Positions 7,973 through 16,382 of a stretch of DNA of 64,000 nt are shown here, one piece after another (within the stretch, counting starts at the first letter, position 1; every line of letters starts with the position of its first letter). Below the pieces are notes generated by a model, which made no database searches, was not told where the DNA came from, and worked only from the letters and a program-made list of their open reading frames with translations. The stretch spans positions 124,001-188,000 of the forward strand of contig JAILLP010000033.1 in NCBI GenBank assembly GCA_024693065.1. Reading direction: 5' to 3'. Both the position numbers and the translations under genes were made by a program. This DNA is from Paludibacteraceae bacterium. GTDB lineage: Bacteria > Bacteroidota > Bacteroidia > Bacteroidales > Paludibacteraceae.

Positions 7973-8448
7973 TGGCAAAGTTTCGTAAGGAAGGTGGTAA
8001 GAGATTGCCTGCTATTAGTACGGCTTCCTTGCCTGATATTATCTTCATGTTGTTGTTCTTCTTTATGACCACAACAACGATGAAGGAGAATACAATGTTG
8101 GTTGATATGAAGTTGCCGGAAGCAACTGAATTGACTAAGTTGGAAAAGAAATCTTTGGCTAAGTATATCTATATTGGTGTTCCTAAAAGGGAATTGCAGA
8201 AACAGAATGGTACGGAAGCTCGTGTCCAATTGGATGACGCTTTCGCCAAGAAAACTTCTGATGTGGGATCTTATATCGCCTCAAAACGTGATGCAATGCC
8301 TGAAAACGATCAACCTTTGATGATCGTTTCCCTTAAGGTGGATAAGGATACTAAGATGGGTGTCGTGACTGATGTTAAGCAAGAGTTACGTAAGGCATAT
8401 GCCCGTAAGATTTACTATACGGCTAACGAGAGAGCGAACGCTTATTGA
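7972..8448 (+). CDS. exbD: ExbD/TolR family biopolymer transporter (second copy)
   Basis: Second ExbD paralog of the operon, 158 residues. A basic cytoplasmic N-terminus is followed by TASLPDIIFMLLFFFMTTTTM (about residues 18-38) with the conserved proton-carrying aspartate. The periplasmic domain ends with VDKDTKMGVVTDVKQELRKAY, the TolR/ExbD-like terminal strand and helix. Paired, non-identical ExbD genes behind one ExbB are common in Bacteroidota and suggest a heteromeric channel. A terminator follows 35 bases later. No tonB gene is in the window. Confidence 0.92.
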   Translation: MAKFRKEGGKRLPAISTASLPDIIFMLLFFFMTTTTMKENTMLVDMKLPEATELTKLEKKSLAKYIYIGVPKRELQKQNGTEARVQLDDAFAKKTSDVGSYIASKRDAMPENDQPLMIVSLKVDKDTKMGVVTDVKQELRKAYARKIYYTANERANAY

Positions 8449-8483
8449 TGTTCATAGACCTGTTGGTCTTTATTCTTAGAAAT

Positions 8484-8533
8484 ACGATGTTTTCTTTAGT
8501 GCTTTGGGCATTATCGAAAACATCGTTTTTTTT
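8484..8533 (+). terminator. Terminator of the exbBD operon
   Basis: ACGATGTTTTC (8484-8494) pairs perfectly with GAAAACATCGT (8516-8526) around a 21-base loop and is followed by seven T. The remaining gap to 8682 shows no gene or other clear feature. Confidence 0.85.
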
Positions 8534-8682
8534 CGTTCCTTCTTTCTGATATGTTTGAGTGGATTTGTGGCTCTGCCGCATCGGTAGAACTCTCCGAAGA
8601 AGGCTCTTTATTTGGCTCCTGTTGAACTGTCGGAGCGTCTCCCTTATCCATGATGCAGAAGTCCTCTTTGCGGGCTTAGGCG

Positions 8683-8714
8683 AAAAAAAAACGTTTGTGC
8701 GGATGCACAAACGT
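8683..8714 (-). terminator. Terminator of the Crp/prephenate dehydrogenase operon (minus strand)
   Basis: ACGTTTGTGC (8691-8700) and GCACAAACGT (8705-8714) form a perfect ten-pair stem with a four-base loop. On the minus strand it is followed by eight or nine T. It lies 30 bases past the tyrA stop. Confidence 0.92.
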
Positions 8715-8744
8715 TCGTTAAATAGGTTATGTGTTTTGTCCTGT

Positions 8745-9587
8745 TTATCGTAGAATCCTTTTTATCCTGTTTGCGTCGTCAATCAACTTCCTTAGCTTGT
8801 CCTCGTCGTTGTTGTTCAGCGCCTCTTTGAACTCTCCTAGTTTATCCATGTAAGAGTCTAATACGGATAATACGTTTTCTTTGTTTTGCATGAAAATTGG
8901 AACCCACATGTCTGCGTTACTTTTTGCCAATCTGGCGGTTGATGCGAATCCTCCTGAGGCCAAGTCGAAAATGTTTTTCTCATTCTTTTCCTTGTCCAAT
9001 ACTGTCAGTGCGAGGGCAAAGGAGATGATGTGGGAGATGTGTGATACATATGCGGTGTGTACATCATGATGGGCTGCCCTCATGTATATGATGCGCATGT
9101 TCAGACAGTCGTACATTTTCCTGACTAACTCTATTGCTTTAGGGTCTGAGTCCTCCGCATTGCAGATGATTCCAGCCCTTCCTGCGAATAGGTTAGGCAC
9201 TGCCGCCCATGGCCCGCAGAACTCTGTTCCTGCCATAGGGTGGGAGGCAACATAGTTTTTCCTCCTTGGGTGATAGTGTACGGAATCGTTCAACTTCTCT
9301 TTTGTGGAGCATGTGTCGACTACCACCTGGTCGTCGTTTATTTTGTCCAGTATGTCGGATAATAGCTTGGTAGCTGCGCTTACAGGCACAGACAATAGGA
9401 TTAAATCACTTTTTTTCACGAGTTCCTCGTAAGGCAATATTTCGTCCACGAGTCCTATTCTTTGTGCGGTTAAGGCGTTCAAGTCCGCTTGGTCGTATCC
9501 GATGAAATGGTCTGCGTATTTTGTTCTGCGCAAGTCTATGGCCATTGATCCTCCAATGAGCCCTAGCCCGATAATTCCTATTGTCAT
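8745..9587 (-). CDS. tyrA: Prephenate dehydrogenase
   Basis: Catalyses NAD(P)-dependent oxidative decarboxylation of prephenate to 4-hydroxyphenylpyruvate in tyrosine synthesis. The 280-residue protein begins with a Rossmann motif, MTIGIIGLGLIGGSMA. It then shows the family pattern VVDTCSTKEKL (near 92-102) and the substrate-binding HPMAGTEFCGP (around 115-125). A helical C-terminal domain contains HDVHTAYVSHISHIISFALA. There is no fused chorismate mutase and no ACT domain. It lies two bases after the Crp/Fnr gene, so the two are cotranscribed; other aromatic-pathway genes are not adjacent. Confidence 0.93.
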   Translation of the reverse strand: MTIGIIGLGLIGGSMAIDLRRTKYADHFIGYDQADLNALTAQRIGLVDEILPYEELVKKSDLILLSVPVSAATKLLSDILDKINDDQVVVDTCSTKEKLNDSVHYHPRRKNYVASHPMAGTEFCGPWAAVPNLFAGRAGIICNAEDSDPKAIELVRKMYDCLNMRIIYMRAAHHDVHTAYVSHISHIISFALALTVLDKEKNEKNIFDLASGGFASTARLAKSNADMWVPIFMQNKENVLSVLDSYMDKLGEFKEALNNNDEDKLRKLIDDANRIKRILR

Positions 9588-9589
9588 GT

Positions 9590-10300
9590 TTATCCGATTT
9601 TGCTTAAAGTGACTAGATATTTTTCGTCCAATATTTTAATTTTCCTTCCGTCTAATTCGATGATGTTCTCGTGCGCTAGACCGGAAAGGGTCCGTATCGC
9701 ATTGGAAGTGGTCATGTTGGATAGACTGGCTAAATCCTCTCTTGACAGGCGTACGTTGATGGTCGCATTGTCTTCTTCATATCCATAGTTGTCCCGTAGG
9801 AATAGGAGAGATTCCGCAAGTCTGCCTCTCACGTGCTTTTGAGTGAGTGTGACGGCTCTCTTGTCGGCGATGCCTAAGTCGGTGGATAACTTTTGGATGA
9901 AGTACCACGCCAATTCGCTGTTTTGAACGATTAAGTTGTGGATGACTGTCTGAGGAATCATGTAGATGACGGATGGCTCGAAAGCACATGCGTTCGTGAC
10001 AAAGTTTTCTTGTGCGAACATTGCTCTGTATGCGAGCATTTCTCCTGGTTTCACCATCCTGACGATTTGGCTCCTGCCTCCCGTGCCAATCCTGTAAATT
10101 TTCAACTTCCCCTTTGCGACGCATAAAACGTGCGTCGGTGTCTCACCCTCACAGTAAATGATTTCGTTTTTCTTATATTTACGTACGATATAGTTTGCTT
10201 TCAGATAAGTCAGTTGCTCTTCTGTCAGTACGTTCCATATTGTCGAAACTTCTTCTATGCTTGGATTTTCTTGTTCTCCTTTTTTTATCATTTCGTTCAA
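9590..10300 (-). CDS. Crp/Fnr family transcriptional regulator
   Basis: A 236-residue regulator with an N-terminal cyclic-nucleotide-binding-like beta-barrel (about residues 30-140, with EIIYCEGETPTHVLCVAKGKLKIY and KPGEMLAYRAMF). A dimerisation helix and a C-terminal winged helix-turn-helix follow (VRLSREDLASLSNMTTSNAIRTLSGL, about 185-210). The FNR-type cysteine cluster is absent, and the canonical cAMP-binding arginine motif is not obvious, so the ligand is unknown. It precedes tyrA in a two-gene operon. The short upstream region contains repeated TGTTAT motifs that could be its own operators. Confidence 0.88.
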   Translation of the reverse strand: MNEMIKKGEQENPSIEEVSTIWNVLTEEQLTYLKANYIVRKYKKNEIIYCEGETPTHVLCVAKGKLKIYRIGTGGRSQIVRMVKPGEMLAYRAMFAQENFVTNACAFEPSVIYMIPQTVIHNLIVQNSELAWYFIQKLSTDLGIADKRAVTLTQKHVRGRLAESLLFLRDNYGYEEDNATINVRLSREDLASLSNMTTSNAIRTLSGLAHENIIELDGRKIKILDEKYLVTLSKIG

Positions 10301-10310
10301 AATATGTTCA

Positions 10311-10383
10311 ATAACATTGTTATCGCGAATGTATAATTTTTTTGTGAAAAAATGTTATAATCTTTTTTATGAGTTGTTATAAT
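10311..10383 (-). promoter_or_regulatory. Upstream region of the Crp/Fnr gene: near-consensus promoter and repeated TGTTAT sites
   Basis: On the minus strand TACATTCG (plus coordinates 10326-10333) is one base off the -7 consensus. Just downstream of it is a perfect 13-base inverted repeat, ATAACA-T-TGTTAT (10311-10323). Two further TGTTATAAT copies lie at 10353-10361 and 10375-10383, 22 bases apart, about two helical turns. Such spacing suggests binding sites for a dimeric regulator, plausibly the Crp/Fnr protein itself. The link is inferred. Confidence 0.4.
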
Positions 10384-10385
10384 GC

Positions 10386-13300
10386 CTATTTTCTTGCGGT
10401 GACGATCATTTTTTGTGTAAGGCCGTAATACTCGCCATCCTCTGTCTCGTATTCGACTCTGACCAAATATACACCTCCAGGAACTCTTTGACCGTTGTTG
10501 TCTTTCAAATCCCATTCCCAGGTGTGGTTTTGGTCTATTCTTTCCTGTGTTGTCGGCGTCTCCCTCATGATGATTCCTAACTTGTTGTAAACGATGAATC
10601 TATAATTCTGTATGGTGAGCGGCAAGTCATGATTTATGGTGATTAGGGCACTCTCTTGGGCAACGGATGGCACGATTGTGACTTCATTTGTGCGGACTGC
10701 AGCCTCTTTGCCAACTATGAATTCGATGCTTTTCTGTGATGAATTGTTTAGGAGATCCCAAACTTTCAGTGTGGCGTTGTAATGCCCCGGATCCAATTTC
10801 GTGAATTGGTATATGATCGATCCATCCGAGTAACTGTCTATGTTATAGGAGAAATCTTTGTTCAATATAATCGGATTGCTATTCCCGTTGATTGTCAGGG
10901 TGATGTCGTGTCCAATACCGCTACCTGACGAGTTGATTCCGTTCGGATCCTTGATTTCCGCATATAGAACTGGGGTCTCGTTGACTTTGTCTCCGGAAAG
11001 GAATGCTTTATGGTTCATGTATAGTAGGATGTCTGGACCGCAGTCGTCGTGTGTGTCGTTCGCATCGCTTCCTCCAATGATGAAACTCTCGGTGTATCCG
11101 GTTGCGTCACGGTCAAGCGATTCGTCCACAGCGTAGTAGTGTAGCCTTCCTGTCCCGTAGTTGTAATTGATGTCTTTGGGAACTTTGAAGACGAAGGAGA
11201 ATTCGCCATTCTTTACTTCCGCTTTCCCTGAGAATAGAATATTCTTCCGGTCGTTGTATTTATGCTTGTTCTTCTCTTTTTCCTCTTCTGTGCTGAAGAC
11301 ATTTCCCTTTGTACTTAATCTTTCCTCTTTGTCGTAAAGGGTGATCTCGATTATTCCATTGAAATTGTCTATGAAGTTTAATTCTTCATCTGCGATGTGT
11401 CCGTAAACTTTGATCTCGGATAGGGCTCGGATCGTGTCTGTGCGAGATCCTCCTATTAATGTGATGGAGTCTGTTATGATGGAGTCTTTCGGATAGCAGA
11501 TTCTCAGCATTGGGTCTCCCAATAGAGTGTATGACATTTTGTTAGTGTCGCTCTCCACGTCGTTTTTTGCCATCTTGCATATGTCTCCGATTCTCAGTGG
11601 CAATTTGTTTTCGTCCTTTTTTGTTACGTGGTTGATGTACATTCTGTTTAGGTTGTCGTTTTGCGCATCGTACACTGTCCTCGCCGCACTGAACAGTGTC
11701 AGTGCTCCTCCGTTGGGGTTCAGTATGAGGTCCTCTCCTGCGGATGTTTTCAGATGGTCGAAGACGTTGAATCGGCAGCTGGCTGTGAACCAGAATCCTT
11801 GTCTCTCGTTGAAGATGGTGGCTGCTTGGTTTTGTGTGAAGACTCTTTCCTCAGACCATGCCAGTTCTCCACTATGTCCGATGTAGTTGAGCAAAAGGAC
11901 TCCATCTTGGATGCTTTTGCTGATGATTTCCTCCACTTCAGGATATCTGTTTCCGTTTGATCCCGATACCCTTGTGTAGGAGTCGAAGTGGACTTTCTGT
12001 ATTTCCAGAGATGGATTGCTGTCATGCAGCATTTTGCCGATATTGTCGGAATAGGAGAAGAACTTATTGTATCGGTTTGCATCTTCCCCTTCTTCATTGT
12101 CGTCTGCGATGAGAAGAACCTTATCGCGCCATTTCCCGTATTTGTTGACCGTGAGGTATTTCTCCACCTTGTCTACCATGTGGGTGGCCTGCTCCAAGGA
12201 GGATACGGGGAATCTGCCGATTCCATAATCCATCTTCATTTGTCCGATACGTTTGCCGTTGTTTTTGTCATCGAGGAAACAGAAATAGTCATCACTGACG
12301 TATGATTTAGCTTCTATGTATTTGTTTCCTCCTTGGTAGGTGACGATGAAGTTGTTGACTGTGGTGCTGTTGTCCCTTAACAATGCTCTGTTGTCGAAAC
12401 ACCCATCTCCGAAGAGTAACACTTGTTTGTTGTATCCCCCTCTGTCGTAGAACATTTTCAGGAACCAACGGATGGCACTGGCGTCTGGTGTTCCGGATGA
12501 GAACTCGTTGTATATCTCTTCTGGTGTGACGATCACGGTGCTGGCGTTGTCGTACTTTTGATGGAGCTTGGCCAATCTGTTGGCTTCAGAAAGAAACGCT
12601 TCATGGGATATGATGATGAAATCGATGTCGTTTATTGAGTGTAGGTCTTGGTTGGCCACTCTCCCGACGCTCTCCGCCTTGACGAATTGGGTGTTGCTCG
12701 GGGTAAATGCCACGAATTCCTCCATTTGAGAAGGGACCCTTCTGAACGATATTTTATTGTCGTCGGTTTCTGTCGGCATTTGTGTTACTTCAGTGGGGTT
12801 GGTAATGTTCCAAACGATGGTGTTGGGTTGGGCTCCATCGATGATGTATTTGTATGTGTTAGGCTCTTCCGTGTTGGGGTTGCGGAAATAGATGATACCA
12901 TTGTTCATCTTCAGATTCCGGAAGGCGCAAAGCACAATCTGCTCTACCCACATGTGGTCTGTTCCGTTGATTGAGCTATAGTTGAGCGCAAGTTTGTTGT
13001 TCTCTTGGTTCGGTAGCCATACTATGGTCTTTTCTGCAGGAACGGCGGAAACTTCTCTTCCGCTGAGGGGAACTTCTATTTCATACTGTTGTTCTTCATT
13101 GAGGAAAATGAATATTTTGCTGTTCTTGTCAGAATGTGCGGCTAGACTGAGGTATATGCTTGCTAATTCATTGATGTCGATGTCTGGCACGTTAAACTCT
13201 AGCGAGAATAATTTATTCATCGGTGTTTGGTCTCCCAACCATCCTTTCCCCGATTCAACCAGGTTGCATTCTTCCTTTTTATGTACGATGTGCTCTAGGT

Positions 13301-13799
13301 AGTTCGTTATCTCTGTCTCGTTCTCGTCGCTTTCTACGGCAGTGGCTTCTTGGATGATTTTCCTCCCGCTTTTGTTGCTGGTTAGGAAATAGTATCCGTA
13401 ATTGGAGTAGATGTTAGAACTGACATCGAAGGGATGTTTGGCGTTCATTCCATTGTAATTCCATTTCCGTGGACCTTGTGCGTAGAAGTAGATGGCTGTG
13501 CCTGAGTCGTAGATGGGGGTCTCTTCTAGATCGTCTGTCTTAGGTGAACCGAAGTTTTCGTTTAGCATGGCACCTCCATATCCGTAAACATGCACTTCCT
13601 TGGGATTGGAGAATCCCATCTCCCTGATTTGGTCGTATGTCATTTTACATACGCCGGTCTCTTGCACTCTGATTTTTATCCATGTGCCGGATGCGAGGAT
13701 GGAGTGTTCCGCAAAGTTCATTGCCTGGAGATTCCCCCATGAAATAAGGGATAGAACACTTGCGATAATGGTGCGGAGAATAAACTTCGATGATTTCAT
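10386..13799 (-). CDS. porU: Type IX secretion system sortase PorU (C25 family peptidase)
   Basis: PorU is the surface cysteine protease that cleaves the C-terminal signal of T9SS cargo and attaches cargo to lipopolysaccharide. The 1137-residue protein has a signal peptide (about residues 1-25), a long N-terminal beta region and a gingipain-like C25 catalytic domain. The domain has His642 in NYIGHSGELAW and Cys675 in FTASCRFNVFD. The 33-residue spacing equals that of the catalytic pair in gingipains. The C-terminal 80 residues (SALITINHDLPLTIQNYRF, then PGGVYLVRVEYETEDGEYYG) resemble a T9SS C-terminal domain, as PorU itself carries. It follows tatD and the FAH gene on the same strand, an unusual context. 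Confidence 0.92.
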   Translation of the reverse strand: MKSSKFILRTIIASVLSLISWGNLQAMNFAEHSILASGTWIKIRVQETGVCKMTYDQIREMGFSNPKEVHVYGYGGAMLNENFGSPKTDDLEETPIYDSGTAIYFYAQGPRKWNYNGMNAKHPFDVSSNIYSNYGYYFLTSNKSGRKIIQEATAVESDENETEITNYLEHIVHKKEECNLVESGKGWLGDQTPMNKLFSLEFNVPDIDINELASIYLSLAAHSDKNSKIFIFLNEEQQYEIEVPLSGREVSAVPAEKTIVWLPNQENNKLALNYSSINGTDHMWVEQIVLCAFRNLKMNNGIIYFRNPNTEEPNTYKYIIDGAQPNTIVWNITNPTEVTQMPTETDDNKISFRRVPSQMEEFVAFTPSNTQFVKAESVGRVANQDLHSINDIDFIIISHEAFLSEANRLAKLHQKYDNASTVIVTPEEIYNEFSSGTPDASAIRWFLKMFYDRGGYNKQVLLFGDGCFDNRALLRDNSTTVNNFIVTYQGGNKYIEAKSYVSDDYFCFLDDKNNGKRIGQMKMDYGIGRFPVSSLEQATHMVDKVEKYLTVNKYGKWRDKVLLIADDNEEGEDANRYNKFFSYSDNIGKMLHDSNPSLEIQKVHFDSYTRVSGSNGNRYPEVEEIISKSIQDGVLLLNYIGHSGELAWSEERVFTQNQAATIFNERQGFWFTASCRFNVFDHLKTSAGEDLILNPNGGALTLFSAARTVYDAQNDNLNRMYINHVTKKDENKLPLRIGDICKMAKNDVESDTNKMSYTLLGDPMLRICYPKDSIITDSITLIGGSRTDTIRALSEIKVYGHIADEELNFIDNFNGIIEITLYDKEERLSTKGNVFSTEEEKEKNKHKYNDRKNILFSGKAEVKNGEFSFVFKVPKDINYNYGTGRLHYYAVDESLDRDATGYTESFIIGGSDANDTHDDCGPDILLYMNHKAFLSGDKVNETPVLYAEIKDPNGINSSGSGIGHDITLTINGNSNPIILNKDFSYNIDSYSDGSIIYQFTKLDPGHYNATLKVWDLLNNSSQKSIEFIVGKEAAVRTNEVTIVPSVAQESALITINHDLPLTIQNYRFIVYNKLGIIMRETPTTQERIDQNHTWEWDLKDNNGQRVPGGVYLVRVEYETEDGEYYGLTQKMIVTARK

Positions 13800-13819
13800 A
13801 ATGTTTCGTTTTTTTTGTT

Positions 13820-14431
13820 TTACAATACGTCGAATTGGAACATTAGCTTCTCTTCGATGTATCCTTCCAAGTGATCGTTGATTTGGACGGGTCCCACACC
13901 AACTGGCGTGCCGGTGAAGATGAGGTCTCCGGTCTTTAACGTGAAGAATTTGCTTGTGTATTCGATGATTTCATCAATGCTGAATACCATGTCGGAGGTG
14001 TTCCCCTGCTGTACGGTTTCTCCGTTTTTTTTCAGAGAGAAATGTAGCTCGTTCAGGTCATAGCCCTCTTTGCTGATGAAGTCGCTTATGGGAGCGGAAT
14101 TGTCAAATCCTTTGCATATCTCCCATGGAGATCCCTCCGCTTTGAAATTGTTCTGCAGGTCTCTCGCTGTGAAGTCGATGCCTAATCCAATTTCGTCGTA
14201 GTAGCGGTTGGCGAATTTCTTCGATATGTTCTTCCCCATCTTGGATATGCGTACCACAAGCTCGCATTCGTAGTCAATCCTCTTCGAAAAGTCGGGAAGG
14301 TAAAATGGCTTGTTCTCCTTTAGCAATGCCGTCTCCGGTTTCATGAATATGACAGGATTTTTCGGCAACTGCGTGGGATTCAGTTCTTTGCTGTGGTCCG
14401 CATAGTTCCATCCTACTGCAATTATCTTCAT
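13820..14431 (-). CDS. Fumarylacetoacetate hydrolase family protein
   Basis: A 203-residue member of the FAH superfamily, Mg-dependent hydrolases, isomerases or decarboxylases of 2-oxo acids (acylpyruvase or oxaloacetate decarboxylase types). It shows NPVIFMKPETALL (about 26-38), the metal-binding pair of acidic residues in YECELVVRI (about 54-62), FTARDLQNNFKAEGSPWEICKGFD and the C-terminal GDLIFTGTPVGVGPVQ. The size matches the short single-domain subgroup. It lies 28 bases after tatD and 20 bases before porU, consistent with one minus-strand transcript. The substrate cannot be assigned. Confidence 0.9.
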   Translation of the reverse strand: MKIIAVGWNYADHSKELNPTQLPKNPVIFMKPETALLKENKPFYLPDFSKRIDYECELVVRISKMGKNISKKFANRYYDEIGLGIDFTARDLQNNFKAEGSPWEICKGFDNSAPISDFISKEGYDLNELHFSLKKNGETVQQGNTSDMVFSIDEIIEYTSKFFTLKTGDLIFTGTPVGVGPVQINDHLEGYIEEKLMFQFDVL

Positions 14432-14459
14432 GTTCTCTTTTTTTTACAAATATACGATT

Positions 14460-15248
14460 TTATGCTTTATGAGAATGCTTCCCTCCGAAAATATTTATGG
14501 CGTTCTGTGTGGTCTTTTCTGCGATTTCTTCTAGGCTCAAACCCTTTATCTCCGCTAGTTTTTCTGCCACATGGAATACGTAGGATGATTCGTTCCTTTC
14601 TCCTCTGTGCGGTGCGGGGGTGAGGTAGGGGCAATCTGTCTCTAAAACAAACTTTTCTAGCGGAATTTCTTGTACCACTTGAGCCAACCCGGCGTTTTTG
14701 AATGTCAGCACGCCTCCGATGCCGAGACTGAAATCTCCAAGTTTGAATATCTCTTTGGCGATTTCCAAGGAACCTGAATAGCAGTGGAATATGCCTCTCA
14801 ACTTGCTTTTGTCGAACTTCTTTAGGGACGAGAAGGCTTCTTCGAATGCTTTTCGGGTGTGTATGACGATGGGAAGTCCTTGCTGTATCGCCCTGTCCAC
14901 CTGGATTTCGAAGGCGTCCGTCTGCTCCTTGAGGTAGGTCTTGTCCCAATACAAATCTATGCCGATCTCTCCGATACCGCAGATTTCCTCTTGGGATAAC
15001 TTCTCCCATATCTGTTCGATGACCTCTTTGTAGTCTTCCTTCACACTCGTGGGGTGGAGCCCCATCATGATGTGGAAGAGCTTTTGGTCGCTTCGGTATA
15101 GTTGGAGCATTTTATCGATGCTTTCACCGTCTATGTTCGGCAGATAGACGTTCGTGACGTGCCTCTCCTTCAACCGTTGGATGGCTTCTTCCCTGTCGTC
15201 TTTGAATTCATCCTCGTATAGGTGTGAGTGGGTGTCTGTTAGTTCCAT
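14460..15248 (-). CDS. tatD: TatD family metal-dependent DNase/hydrolase
   Basis: A 262-residue TIM-barrel hydrolase of the TatD family; characterised members are 3'-5' exonucleases or D-aminoacyl-tRNA deacylases. Metal-binding motifs are in order: DTHSHL at residues 5-10, the glutamate in GIGEIGIDLYW, VIHTRKA, FHCYSG and the aspartate in VLETDCPYLTPAPHRG. The length is normal. It is the first gene of the minus-strand run tatD, FAH, porU. A TATATTTA sequence upstream, one base from the -7 consensus, could be its promoter. Confidence 0.93.
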   Translation of the reverse strand: MELTDTHSHLYEDEFKDDREEAIQRLKERHVTNVYLPNIDGESIDKMLQLYRSDQKLFHIMMGLHPTSVKEDYKEVIEQIWEKLSQEEICGIGEIGIDLYWDKTYLKEQTDAFEIQVDRAIQQGLPIVIHTRKAFEEAFSSLKKFDKSKLRGIFHCYSGSLEIAKEIFKLGDFSLGIGGVLTFKNAGLAQVVQEIPLEKFVLETDCPYLTPAPHRGERNESSYVFHVAEKLAEIKGLSLEEIAEKTTQNAINIFGGKHSHKA

Positions 15249-15350
15249 CTTTCCTTTCTCTTCTTTTAGTTTCTTTTTTCTGTAAATATAACGAGTTCTT
15301 TATGTAAAAAATTGTCCGCGGATTTTTTTCCGAAAAAAGTTGGCTGGATG

Positions 15351-15381
15351 TTTGCCGGAATGAAAATTATGATTACCTTTG
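15351..15381 (+). promoter_or_regulatory. Promoter of tRNA-Asp
   Basis: TTTG at 15351-15354, 19 bases, then TACCTTTG at 15374-15381: an exact match to the Bacteroidota consensus, 30 bases before the tRNA. Confidence 0.8.
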
Positions 15382-15411
15382 CACCGCAATCGAGAGAAAA
15401 CGGTTGTTGAA

Positions 15412-15485
15412 GGTACGGTAGTTCAGCTGGTTAGAATACATGCCTGTCACGCATGGGGTCACGGGTTCGAGTCCCGTCCGCACCG
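15412..15485 (+). tRNA. tRNA-Asp (anticodon GTC)
   Basis: A 74-base gene with acceptor arms GGTACGG/CCGCACC and discriminator G. The anticodon stem CATGC/GCATG has loop CTGTCAC (anticodon GTC). The T arm is ACGGG-TTCGAGT-CCCGT. Position 4 is A opposite C69, a mismatch in the acceptor stem where related genes have a Watson-Crick pair. Everything else is canonical, so the gene is probably functional. CCA is not encoded. Confidence 0.96.
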
Positions 15486-15487
15486 CA

Positions 15488-15520
15488 AGAGGACGAACAG
15501 ATGTTCGCCCTCTTTTTTTT
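15488..15520 (+). terminator. Terminator after tRNA-Asp
   Basis: AGAGG-A-CGAAC (15488-15498) pairs with GTTCG-C-CCTCT (15503-15513) with one internal mismatch, followed by eight T. Confidence 0.85.
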
Positions 15521-15569
15521 GTGTCTATTAGGGTGGTGAGCTCGGCTTGATAAGTCAGTGAAAGAGGGA

Positions 15570-15608
15570 AAGGATGGACATCGTCTGTGTTAGACGACAC
15601 CCATCCTT
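15570..15608 (-). terminator. Hairpin downstream of the ECF sigma factor gene
   Basis: AAGGATGG with CCATCCTT and an inner TCGTCT with AGACGA form a two-part stem 30 bases past the sigma gene stop. The flanking T content is modest on both strands, so it may be a weak terminator or an mRNA-stabilising stem. Confidence 0.5.
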
Positions 15609-15638
15609 CCTTTTAAATGTATGGTGATTAATTATTGG

Positions 15639-16232
15639 TCATTGGCAGAGGAATACATCGTTGTCCTCCGCGAGTTTCCTGAGGTTTAGGATGGCGTAAC
15701 GCATTCTGCCTAAGGCCGTGTTGATGCTTACGCCTGTCGCGTCGGCGATCTCCTTGAAACTGAGGTCTTCGAAGAACCTCATGCGCAGGACTTCCTTCTG
15801 GTTGTCTGGCAGATGGTTCATCAGTCTGACGACGTCTTCGTAAATCTGCTCTCTGATCATCGCATCCTCCACGTTCTCGTCATATAGGCGGATGTCGTTG
15901 AAGATATCCATCTCTTCGTCTTCGTCGTTGGAGATGGTGTTCTCTGATTTTTCCGTCCTGTATTGGTCGATGATGAGGTTGTGGGCGATTCGGATGATCC
16001 AAGGAAGGAATTTGCCTTTCTCGGTGTATTTCCCTTGCTTGATAGTGCATATCGCCTTTATGAATGTCTCTTGGAATATGTCGTTGGCGATGTCCTTGTC
16101 GCGTACAGACATGTAGATGTTTGTGAAGACTCTATCTTTATGGCGCAACAATAATGCATCAAATGCTTCATTGATGCCACTTTCGTATAATTTGACCAAC
16201 TCTTCGTCAGTCATCGCTTTGTTGATTGTCAT
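15639..16232 (-). CDS. RNA polymerase ECF-type sigma factor (sigma-70 family)
   Basis: A 197-residue sigma factor. Region 2 is seen in FDALLLRHKDRVFTNIY and DIANDIFQETFIKA (about 22-62), including the -10 recognition helix. Region 4 is seen in LMNHLPDNQKEVLRMRFFEDLSFKEIADATGVSINTALGRMRYA (about 136-180). An acidic linker (SNDEDEEMD) joins them. No anti-sigma gene is adjacent. The proteins most similar in layout include a stand-alone Bacteroidota ECF factor; in Porphyromonas gingivalis the ECF factor SigP controls T9SS genes, but equivalence here is speculative. It lies 150 bases after fmt. TACATTTG at 16327-16334 (minus strand) may be its own promoter. Confidence 0.9.
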   Translation of the reverse strand: MTINKAMTDEELVKLYESGINEAFDALLLRHKDRVFTNIYMSVRDKDIANDIFQETFIKAICTIKQGKYTEKGKFLPWIIRIAHNLIIDQYRTEKSENTISNDEDEEMDIFNDIRLYDENVEDAMIREQIYEDVVRLMNHLPDNQKEVLRMRFFEDLSFKEIADATGVSINTALGRMRYAILNLRKLAEDNDVFLCQ

Positions 16233-16382
16233 ACTCTTTCCTTTTAATATTTGAGTATGCGTGTATCGATAGGCAATTTAGTTTTAGTTAGTTAATATTT
16301 CGTTTCATCAAAAAACTTTATACGTACAAATGTACGAAATGTTTTTATATGTTAACGGTAAAAAGTTATAAAAATTGTGAAA

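Noticed and set aside
8559..8753. Open frames between the exbBD terminator and tyrA
   Set aside because: Short, on conflicting strands, covering the minus-strand terminator; composition is not protein-like.
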